A stretch of 64,000 bases of DNA from Stentor roeselii. Its lineage: Eukaryota > Ciliophora > Heterotrichea > Heterotrichida > Stentoridae. A program made the position numbers and the translations under genes. Numbering within the stretch: the first letter of the stretch is position 1; every line of letters starts with the position of its first letter. Below, in pieces: positions 26,197-37,700 of the stretch. The notes under the pieces were generated by a model that searched no databases, was not told the DNA's origin, and saw nothing but the letters and a program-made list of their open reading frames with translations. The stretch lies in NCBI GenBank assembly GCA_006503475.1, contig RSEH01000040.1, forward strand, positions 124,001 through 188,000, written 5' to 3'.

Positions 26197-28891
26197 AATA
26201 TATATTGAAGATGGATTGTTTAGAGATTGATATAGGCAGAATGAAGAGAATTTTTTTATAGGGTATGGAAGGAAGGGAGAATTATGGGTTTTTAGCGATT
26301 AGGAATTTAGGGAATTTTAGGAAATTTTTAAGAGTTTTTTTGGTTTGGGAGATTTTTTTGAGGAGATTTTTATTTTTAGGGGATTTTTTTGGTTGTTTGT
26401 TGTGAGATTTCGTTTTGAGATTTTATTGTTGTAGTTGTGGTTTGATTGTAGAGAAATTGGAGGAGTTATATTTATTTATTTTTTTGGTTTTTTCAACAAA
26501 TTGTAATTAATGATAACGAAGATATCCTGGTAATTATTTTATAGAAGTTTGGGGTTTATTACTAGAAACTGTTTATAATATTCAAGGATAAATCACTGAA
26601 GAATCTATAGTATTTATTATATCTGTAATTTTTCTTATTGAGATTATTTCAAGATTTTTTATCTAATCCAGGTTTAGCATTGAATATTTTATTTTAATAT
26701 TGAGTAGTATTAATAATAAGTTTGATTATTTTATGTTTTTTTCAATATAGTATGAAAAAGGATTGAAGATGCTTGAGGAATAATCCCTTAGAACAAATAA
26801 TTCAACAAAGCTCAATCCAATTCTAAAATCGATCTAAATTTTTCGTCAATACAAATGGAAATTCATAAAATTTGATGATTAATATTAAAAATTAATTATG
26901 TTCTCATAAATAACGATCATCTAAAATATAATTGAATAAATTATGGAACTGATTTAAATATAATACAATTAGACCTCAGTAACTCAGAAGCAAGTAAATT
27001 ACTTTTCTATATCAATTGAGGCACTAATCAAACTACAAAACATCTAAATATTATTTATTCACATCAAGATAGAAATGTGAGGTGATTATTCAATTTTCAG
27101 TAGATCCTGACTTTCAAGACTAACTCGATAAAAAAATACTATTCAAGTCAAGTTCAAACATTAAATTTTACACACTGTGACTGCTAAAAAACTACTTTGA
27201 ACAATCCTAGTCTACTGTCCTCGCTCTACTTGAACTACCTCGGTCACATATACTTACACACTGAAGACCTCCTTGTTCTTTCAATTTAAATAACTGAACA
27301 TCTCGCCACTGATGCACTGTCAGCAGGTCGAACGACTTCAAAGTATTTAGCGATAAGCCTCTCTTAGATCTGTGTCATACTCAATTCAACTTGCACAGTA
27401 ACTGATGAAAATTCGTATTTACCTGAGGAATTTATTATCAACATTCCAGTAACTTGACTGTGTGCCGAGGTACTTTGATGATATAACTGGTATGGAGTTA
27501 CTAGTTTTAACTTTAAAGTGCTGGCTAGGTGACGGTGCCATGTCCTAATGGTTGATAGAGCGATTTACCTTTGTAGATACAAATGTTGCCTTTCTTGCCT
27601 CGTATTCAAGGTTTTACGTGATGCTCTTTCAGGGATGGCGTAAATACTGATTTCTATTAAAGGCCTTTTTTAAGAGGCAAGGTTCAGGATTTTACTTGTT
27701 CTTCTAGCTAGGATATGCTGAGATGCTTTTACTGTAGGGAATGTGCGGGTTTAGCTTACTTTTGATGAAGAATAATAATTATTTGAAGGAGAAATATTTT
27801 TTTTATGGCATGGTTACTGATTATTGATTTGATAGAATTAGTTTGGAGTTCATTACTTGTTTCAAGTTATTTTTTTTCTTTTTTAGTAGTTTTTGGAAGG
27901 GCATCAGATTAACTCAGAAGACTAGTCCTTAATCAAATGATTCTGAGAAGTGAGCACCAAATAGATTATTTTTGATGAATGTGGTTATCTAACTCGATAC
28001 TCCTGATTGTTGCGAAGATCTGGGAAAATTACAAACAAATTTGCAAAAATGTTTACTATTCACTGGCCGATTTTTATAAAGGCTTCTATCTTTTGATAGT
28101 CAATAGAATTTAAGATCAATAAATATATATTTATTTTGTGAATGAGTAACTAGAAAAAAATGGACTATTTTAAAGATTTTATTTTTAGAAATTTTTTAAT
28201 TTTGGTTATGCTTGTTAATTTTTGGACATTCATAAGATTTGTTTAAACTTATACCATTTATTAGTTAATGTTTATGGTTAGTAGTCCCTAATATCATGAA
28301 TTTCTAGACCTTGTGCTCCATACATCACTTTTTAAATGAATTTAAAATTTTAATAAATGCATTAACGACTATCTCCGTGTTCTTACTGAGCTTAAACAGT
28401 GATTTTGAAGATGTGTTTGGAAAGTTACCGAACCGATCAGTTAATAATCAAACATTTTTTATATTTTCAGTTAATGGTGATTTTTTTCTGATGATTCTGA
28501 ATAGTTCACTGCAATTTATGTAGCTTATTGATAAGACTCTTATCAATATAATTATTGATTTTCTTTAATACTTCACATTTTGATATTATTGAGAAGAGGA
28601 AATATTTCTAATTCAAATAAAATTTTTTGATTATCAAGAATTTTCAATAAAAGCTTAAATATCAAAGTATTTTTTTAATACTTCTGAAAGATCAAGCTCT
28701 TATGATAATTTTTATTGAATTTAACTGTGATGCAAATATCAACAAGTTTAACTTACAATAAACCCTTCCAAGAGTGAATTGACTGTCATCGAGACCATGT
28801 TATCACATTTATGATGAAAAAAGGTAAAATAATATTTAAAGTTTAAACTAATACTAATAATATAACCTCTACCATTTTCTATATAATTATA
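26197..28891. other. 2.7-kb gene-poor interval
   Basis: The first 260 nt are the G-poor (sense) leader of the basic-protein gene. The rest has stops in all frames. A segment at about 27180-27640 is visibly less AT-rich than its surroundings and contains stop-free stretches of 25-50 codons on the minus strand in shifting frames, suggesting a decayed gene or a structured RNA. No tRNA or known RNA is recognised. A 70-codon plus-strand frame at 28311-28523 has no protein-like features. Confidence 0.45.
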
Positions 28892-30995
28892 ATGTCAGAC
28901 TACCTTAAACCTATATTTCACTGTAGTTATCATAGCAAGGAATTCTCAGAAAGTAAAATCATATCTCACATTAAAAGCGAACCTAAGCACTCAATAATGA
29001 AACTTTACAAATTTAAACAAAGCTTTGATAAAGATTATTTCAAGAAAAAAATAGAATCCACCCAAAAATACCTAAAAGATAAGCAGATAGAAAACAAGTC
29101 AAACTATATAACATTTGCAAATAACAGAAATCAAAATTTGAATATAATTGAAAACATTTATAAAAATATAGAATATTTTATTACTGAAAAGCTAAAAATT
29201 TTAGACCTACTTAAAGAAAAAGTTTTTCGTGAGTCGATTATTTCTGAAGTGGAGAGACTAATGAGTAAAAAGCTTTACATAAGTTTAGACTATGAAAATT
29301 TATATAACATTCAACCCTCAGTCTTAAATGTTGAAGATTTTGCGAAATACCAGCTAAGGAGAAGGTTCTGCTTAAGGCAACTTAGATCAAAAATGTTAAG
29401 TACTCCATCATGTGCCCTTTACTATAAAAACGATTCTTTTCTACTAATCGGTTCATATGATTCAACAATCAATGTCTTAATATAAAAAAAAAAAAATTTC
29501 TTTCAGATTAACCCTCCACTCCGCAAAAGTATCAACATTAACCCTTTATAAACCATTGAGAAATACGCAGGGATCAACTTTAGAAGTCGATGATCATCTT
29601 ATATCATGTTCAGAAGATAAAAAAATCATCATTTGGAATATGGAAAAGAAAAAATGTGTAAAAACACTTAAAACCCATGAACATCCAATTGAAAACTCAG
29701 ATATTAACTTATCAGGAACTCTTTTTATATCAAAAGACAGTTCAGGAGTGATTTTAATATGGAGTCTTATTAACTGGGAATGTTTAAAGCAGATAATTTT
29801 GAAGCCTTTTTCTCCTTTGAGTTCAAAATTTATGAGAAATGATTCTCTGGTGATTGTTTACCCAAAGGAAATGATAATAACTTCAAACTATTCAAGTATT
29901 GACCATTCAATTAAATTAGAAATAAAGTTTATTGAAATTTCTCATTGCAAGTCTTTTGCAATATACCTTGTTAAGTCTCTTGAAGAAGTTTATATAGAAA
30001 AATTCACTATAAACAGCAGAAATCGTGAAAAGATTTATGAACACCCTGACAAATTCCATCAAATAAAATTAAATAAATCAAGTACTATTCTTATAGCACA
30101 GCGAGATGCAAATTTTCTAATCATCAATCTAATAACAAGAACACTTAAAGATATTCAATCAGTTTTCTTTATAGAGATAGTTTTACCAATGAACGACAAT
30201 GAATTTCTAATAATATCCCAAAGTATATCTTTAATTATATTAAACACAGAAAGTTCAACAAAAATAAATCTCAACATAACCGACTTTCACTTATATGATT
30301 ATAGTTCTTTTAAAATAGATAAGCAAAGAGGCTTAGCCCATTTAATTCGCTGTTCTGACTATTCGACATACGACATTGAAAAAGACTTGGTTATCAATAA
30401 AATCCCTGGAAAATCCATAACTTATATTACTCTAAACCCTCTTAATGGTACCCCAATTCTAGGAAGTAAAACAGGAGTGATTTATTTAATTAAATATCAA
30501 AAAAATTCATTTTTTCTTGAAGAATTGACTTCTTTCAAGGATTTAATACAACTTCAAGACCTTAATCATGGACATTGTCCAGTTGTTGAGATGTCTAATG
30601 TTTGTTCAATGAAAGTCTCTGATAGTGGAAAATTGCTTGCAATTGGGTTCGTTGGAGGACTGGAAGTGGTTTATTCGATCAATAGTAATAAGGTGATTAT
30701 ATTGCCTAAGAAGTATGGTTTTCATATTGAATTTCATGAGTTTTGTGAAAGTAGAAATCTTTTATTATCTGCTTCTTTTTATAGGAAAATCAGGGTTTAT
30801 GATATGAATCGAAAGTTTGAAGTCATTTTGATAGATACTCAGGAAAAAATTAGAAAGGTTAGTTTTAGCTTGGACTATGAATTTATTCTTTGTTTAACTT
30901 GGAATAGGAAGTTGAGGGTTTTTAGCATTCAAGGTTTTGAAGTTGGGAGAAGTTTGGTTTCAAATATGGATATTAAGAAATTGATCAAAGATTAG
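28892..30995 (+). pseudogene. WD40-repeat protein gene with frameshift at an A13 tract
   Basis: The first frame (28892-29485) encodes about 197 residues: a helical N-terminal region, then the start of a WD repeat (L-L-I-G-S-Y-D-S-T-I-N-V). A second frame, open from 29481 to 30995, continues the same propeller with R-L-T-L-H-S-A-K-V-S and then D-H-L-I-S-C-S-E-D-K-K-I-I-I-W-N. The two are offset by one base around the run A13 at 29484-29496. No GT-AG intron of 15 or 16 nt fits; the only GT...AG pair (29474-29506) is 33 nt and gives the wrong phase. So this is a recent disabling indel, a base-call error in the homopolymer, or a +1 frameshift site. Otherwise it would be a roughly 700-residue WD40 protein. 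Confidence 0.7.
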
Positions 30996-31787
30996 TTAGT
31001 TAATTAGTAGATTTTTATTGTTTAACATGTATTTCCCTAGTACATGAAAATTATTAAAAATAGACTATAGAAAAAATCTCCGACAGTGTTTTTTTAAACT
31101 GAATTTGAATCAAAATTCTAATTTCCTCTTTACTTGGACAATTCATTCATGGCCTTCCTTGCGACGCATATGTGAAGAAATGAAGTATAAGAAAAAAAAT
31201 TATCCGTAATTTTTGAAAATACAATCAGCAACTCTCATTACATCCAGGCTCCTTACAACTTATATTTATTTCCATTTATCGAATTGACCTAAATTCAATA
31301 TATTGAAGGAAGTTTAGAGGGAAAATCCTATTTATAATAAAATTATTTTCAGATAAATAATTTGATATAATATTGAATAGAATCATTATTAGAAAATTGA
31401 TACATTTGAGATTCAATTCTTCTTTAAGAATAATATTTACTTAATTATGAGCAAATCTTCTTAGCGATTTTATGTAAAAATATTAAATAAGAGGTGAGAA
31501 TCCTTTACATTTCCATTTTGCATAATTGAGATATTTTCAAATATTCACTTCAACATTATTCATTTGAAATAAATTAGATTTTGAATGTTATTTAAACTTA
31601 TTTGATAAATAGATACATAATCGAAAAAAAATACGATTCTGGTTAATTTCATTATTTCTTTGATATAAACTAAATAAAATACCATAAAATTATCTCTTAA
31701 CCCTAACTAAACTAAAACAATCAAATTCCTAAAATCTCTCAAAATCCTTCATTTTTCTGATCCCTCCCGAAACCTCCCCAATAAAAT
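30996..31787. other. 790-nt gene-free interval; G-poor leader at its end
   Basis: AT-rich without frames, RNA genes or repeats that I can support. The last about 105 nt (from 31681) are G-depleted on the plus strand, with CTTAACCCTAACTAAAC, and represent the probable promoter and leader of the helicase gene. Confidence 0.5.
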
Positions 31788-34700
31788 ATGAATCCAGTCC
31801 GAAAACAAACCAAACTCCCAAAAAACCCATCCTCCTCAAAAGACTCAAAACCAGAAGACCACAAGTTAAAAATCTCTAAAATCCTTTCAGAAATTCATCT
31901 AAATTGCGAAGCAATAAAACTATCCTACTCAAAACTGACGATAAAAAATCCTTCAAAAAATCAAATTTTCAAAGACTTTACCGAGGTCTGGCTAGAGTGG
32001 TTGAAACACGACATAAAAAAATTCGAAGAAGACAGATTCATGGGTCTCGAGCTTTCATCATTCAAAAAGATTTCCGACGCTTCAAAAGCCGAGACCTTAG
32101 AAGCCTTTTGGAAAGGTTTAAACATCTTCAAAGGCTGCAAAGATCTGAGGTGGACTGTAAGATTCACTGAAAAAGCTTTGAACTTGATAGTCTTGTGGGA
32201 TGCTGACCTTTTAGCGACTCTTATGAAGAAACTTGTTGACTTTGCTGTTGGTTACATCGCACCTGGAAAGAACTGTGAGGTAATCGAAGAAGGGCCTTGT
32301 GCTCATATGGTTTACCTGACAACGACTATAAAAAGAACTGACATCGTTATTTTATTCGCGATTTTACTTGAAACTACTCCTCAAGTCAAAACGAATAAAG
32401 TCGTTGGGCTGATTTCTCATCATTACTTGAAGGTCGTTGATGTTCTCAATAAGAATAAAGACCCGAAAATCGCTGTTCAAATTCATAAAAACTTGATAAA
32501 AAATGACCCTGATAAATGGATTGAACCTATTAGAGATCTTAATGGAAATTTTATTTTTACGAAATTTGAAAATTCTGTTAATTTTTTTGGGAATTCTTTT
32601 TATTGTGAACCGAAAAAGTTCTTGAGAATTGAACTTGACTCTGTTGAGTCTGGTAGCTATTGTTTTAATGAGGATAGAAAAAGATGGGAATCTTTTTTGG
32701 ATTTGAAGAATGAAAAAATTAGGGAAGTTGATGATTTTCAGAAGAGTATTATTGATAGGATATCTGGTAAGGATAATGGAAGAGATTTTATTAGGTTTGT
32801 TGAGAATGTTCCCAAGTTGAGAATTAAGTTGACTGAGGAGCAAGAAAATCTGATCACCTCAGCTGGCAACGTCCTCGCAATGGGTCGTTCAGGCACAGGT
32901 AAAACATTGTGCTCAATTCTGAGACTACTGTCAACTGAACTTCTCTTCAAGTCTTCCTTGGTCGATCAAAGCAAAAGCCTCAAACTTGAAGACCTGAACA
33001 GAGCGACTTCTCTTCATTCAGTGTTCGTGACGGCAAGTCCAGTTCTAACCAATGAAGTCAAACAATTTTATGAGAAAATCATGAAAAATATCAAAGAAGA
33101 ACTTGCTGAAAACGATATAAAAGTCAACAATCAAGGAAAAACCTCGAGTTTTAACAAACCTAATCAAGAAAGCATTGAAAAAGTTGAAGAAAATCAAGAA
33201 AACATTGAAAAAGTTGAAGAAAATCAAGAAAATATTGAAAAAGTTAAAGAAAATCAAGAAAACATAAAAAAATTTGAAGAAAATAAAGAAAAAATTGTAG
33301 AAAATCAAGAAAATGACAAGAAATGTAAAGCAAATCAGATTGAAATCGATTTTCAATCCGCAAATCATGATGATTCCAGTGATGAGGAGGGTTTTCAAGG
33401 GCCTTCTTCTTTAGAATTGATAAAAGATGATGAATTTCCTTTATTTGTTACAGCCAGGAAAATTATTTTTATGATAGATGCTTCTATGAAAAGTCCATTT
33501 TTCATGAGGGATAAAAACGGGCAGGTCTTAGGATCAAGCTCAAAATTTCAGTGGCATAATGAGATGAGAGGAGCCTTAATAATAAACAACGAATACAAAA
33601 TCTCCCGACAAGCCCGAGAGCTAGGTGAAGACGAATCATCCGACTCCTCATCCGACTCAGACCCCGATTCTGACTCTCCTGCCCAAGCCCTAAACCCGAA
33701 ATCAAAAAGCCGTCGAAACAAGCCAGTAAACATCCGACCATGCCACTCCTGTAAAAAAAAGCCAAGCCTCGAAGTTGACTATTCAATATTTTCTTCAAAA
33801 TTTTTCCCAACAATAAAAAACCGTTGCCCATTTTCCTCTCAACTTCTCTGGACAGAAATAATTTCCTTCATCAAAGGTTCTTCAATTTCCTATAAATACC
33901 CTTATTACTTTCTTCCCCAAGAAAAATACCAAAACCTCGGGCGTAAAGTTTCAATGCTTTCAAACGACGACAAGCCAAAAGTCTGGAGTTTTTTCCTCGA
34001 ATACGAAAAATGGAAGACAAAAGAAAACGCTTACGACATGCAAGACGTTGTGAATTATCTTTTGAATCAAATTCACTTTCACGGGTACTCAGGAGTTCCT
34101 ATTCACTTCATGATGGTTGATGAAGTTCAGGACCTTTCTCCAGCCACTTTGAATCTTTTTCTGCTTGTTACTGAGAAAAAGATGTTTTTTTCAGGGGACT
34201 CTGCTCAGACCATTGCCCAAGGCGCCGGGTTTCGCTTTAGTGACTTAAGCGTTTTATTTAAAGAGGCGAAACTTGAAGCTCCTGGGGTCTGTCGACTGAC
34301 GGTGAACTTCAGGACTCATAATCAAATCTTAGCACTTGCGAATTCAGTTGTTTGTATTTTGGAAGTGCTTTTTCCAGCTGCTATTGATGAAATGATAAAG
34401 GAAGTCAGTCGTTATGATGGACCTATGCCTTGTTTTCTTATGTCAGAAAATGTGGAAGATTTGATGTTTTTAGTACTTGGAGGACAGGATCAAGATACTA
34501 GGCAACATCTTTTCGGGTGTAATCAAGTTGTCATTGTAAGGGATCAGAAAAGTAAGGAAAATCTTCCGGGTATCTTGAAACATGCGCTTTGTTTAACTGT
34601 TTATGAAATAAAAGGACTTGAATTCGATGATGTTATTTTATTCAACTTCTTCGCTGATTCAAAGGTACCTGTAAATATTTGGAATAAAATCTTGAATTGT

Positions 34701-37700
34701 AAAAAAAAAATAATTGAAGAAAATGAAAAAAGTGAAAATTTTTCAATGAAACTTGAAAGTGACCTACTTCCTAATAACCCAGAAATTTCTCCACTTTGCA
34801 ATGAACTTAAACATTTATATGTCGCGCTTACAAGAGCGAAAAATCGCTTGATTATCTTTGATGAGGATTTTTCTTTAAGATCTTCTATTCAGCACTTTTG
34901 GAAGGATTTAAATGTCGCTGAGTTTGTCACTGTCAATCGATTTGAAAAAGTTGTTAAAGAGTCTGATGGAAATACTTTTGCAAGAAAAACTTCTGAAGAT
35001 GAATGGAAAGCTCAGGGTGTTAAAATGTTTTCGCTTAGGTATTTTGAACAGGCTCAGAAGTGCTTTGAAATCGGAGGGGATTTTGTTTTGGCCACTCGGG
35101 CTGAAGCTTATGTCTTGGCGGAAAAAGCCACTCAGATTAATGATGAGATTGAAATATTAAGTAATGAGTTTTTGGCTAATGGAGAAAAAATGAATTCTCT
35201 TATGAAGAAAGAGAGGAAAAGGAAGGAAATTCTAGCTTTGGAACTTTATAAAAAAGCTGGTAACTTATTTTTGATGGTTGCAAATGATCCAAGAATCTCA
35301 GAACAAAAAGTCTTAAAACAAGCAGCTAAATGTTTTGCTTCAGCTCATAACTTCAAAAAAGCAGCTGAAATTTTTAAAACTATTCAACTTTTTGGACATG
35401 CAGCTGAAAGTGAACTGGCAGGATGCTGCTTTGAAGAAGCCGGAGATATGTTTTTATTGAAAGATGAATATGCAAGAGCGATTGATGCATTTAAACTGAG
35501 CAAAAGTTGGGATAAGTTAATGAATACAATATATTTGTATAAGGACAAGATGGAACTAGAGGAAAGGCAGAAGTATATTAAGAAGTTTATTCCTGCCGCT
35601 TTTGAACAACTCTCAAGAAAAATCATCTCCTCTAAAGACCAGGAGACAAAATATCGGAAAGATCTTCTAATACAAAACAAAATAATACCTGAAGACTCAG
35701 AAGACTCCTTTTCCGATGAACAAGAATCTATAAACTTCGACTTAAACCCTTCAAACCACCTTGAACCATCAGAAAACTCAAAAAACCTATCAAAACCCTC
35801 AGAAACCAAAAAAAACTCATTAACCCCTTTAAACAAAATCCATTCCCCATCTCCCGACTCCTCCATAGTCCTTCTAAACTCAGAAAATTCCTTTTCACTT
35901 CTTTCAGAAACCCTAGAAGACCTAGACCCAGACGACGAATGGTTACAACTAGAAACAGGTTCCATACTAGAAAGTTTAGAAAGCGCAATAAACCCAGATG
36001 GAAGCCTTACATGCGACTTTTCATTGTTAGACTCAAATGAAAATAGTAAAATTCCAAATTCCCTTCAAAATCGATTAAAAATCAAAAATGAAGACGAGAC
36101 TATTTCAAAGTTCCTCGAATACATCAGCATGTTTTTCGAAGACATTTCAATTATGCTGAAGTCTTCAAATCTTAAAAATTTCGAAGTTTTTGAAGATTTT
36201 TTAATTGAGGAAAAAAGTGAAGTAGAACTTTTGCTTGATACTCTTGAAGAATTCGGCATGTTTCGCATGGGGCTGGTCGTCTGTAAAAGATACGGACTTG
36301 TTAAAAGAGCGGAAAAATTTGTATTGTCAGTCGCTTTCAAATATTCAAACCTTCCGACATTGACTTACGCCAGGTTTAAACTGAATCAAAAGGAACAGGT
36401 CCAAAGAGCTGTTGTTGCTTTTGCTGCTTTGAATAATGTTTTTCAGGTTATTGAATCGGATTCGCTTTTAAGTCAGGAGTTGTTTTCAGGACTTTTAATT
36501 CTTGGGTATTGGAAAAAAATCGCTTTTTTACTTCCGATGACGGAATTTTTAGCGGTTTCTTGGATGTTCTCTGAAAGTAAAGTTTATGTTAAAAAGATAT
36601 GCAATGACGATGAAGAACCTTGCATGTTTCAATGGCTTACTCAGCAGACTTCTGAATTTTACCTTGAACATCTACTTATCGGCTTTGACCTTCTTTTAAA
36701 TAAACCGCTAGTTTCAGAGGTTCCTAAAATTTATTCACAGACTTGGAACCTGCTTCAAAAAATCAGCAGAAATGAGAAAATTTTAGAAAGTTTGCAAAAT
36801 TCAGGAGAAAATATCAGGAAATTCTTTAAAAACTACAAAAAAAACGTTGAGATAGACATTTTTGATTCAGTTATCGCCTGGTCTTTATTCATGAGTGAAA
36901 TAAAAAAACAGTTTATTTTTGATGAGCTTTTTCAAAGTTCAGATGAAATTTTTGAGAGTTTTTTGTTAACAAGTAACTTGCTGATAAAAAGCTTGACAGA
37001 AAAAGGTAAACTTTTTGAAAACACTTTTTTAAAGCACTGCATTTTAGCCCCTTTTGGAATCCGTTTGATTCTTGACTCAAAGGCAACAAGTTGCTTGCCT
37101 TTCACAAGTCATTACGCGGTGCACTTATCCAGTCCTCTAATCAGCAGCTTCCAAAAAGACTCTCTTTTGCCGATCGACTTGGAAGGCAAGACTTACCTTG
37201 CAAGTATGGAAGAAACAGGAAAAGTCTTCAAGACTTGGACCATGTCAAGAATTTCTTCTATCATCGAAGCGAGAAGGCAAAGTGCCTCAACTTTAAACGC
37301 GAAAATTAACTCAATAGGCGAGATTTGGTTTAAAGACTTTTTAAATTCTGACCTTTCTCATTCTTTTTCAACTTTTTTCGACTGTTTAAGGCAAATTTCT
37401 CCTTTTTTTGAAAGTGACTTGGCCAGTCTCAACGAGCGCCTTGATGAACTTGAAGAAGTCGAAGCTTCTGATTTAAAATACGATCGAATCGCGTTGAAAA
37501 AAACTAAAAAAGAACTACTTTTAAAAATTTCTTCAATTAAAAAAGAACTCTTATCATCAAAGCACAGTGAAAAGTTTTCTCTTATAAATGACTTGTTATC
37601 TTTTTCCAAGTTTTCATTAGAACTTTCTTTAAAAATCACAAAAACTGCGAAGTTAGCTTTTTTGACTTATGCGCAGGTTTTCATGAATTCAAGTGAAAAA

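Noticed and set aside
27528-27620. tRNA-like segment (TCCTAATGGTTGATAGAGC)
   Set aside because: No proper T-arm with GGTTCGA, no closing acceptor stem and no standard anticodon loop.
28311-28523. 70-codon plus-strand frame
   Set aside because: Isolated in a gene-poor stretch, no leader and no recognisable pattern.
29474-29506. 33-nt intron in the broken WD40 gene
   Set aside because: Its length would be unlike the 15-nt introns here, and joining the ends does not bring the two frames into phase.
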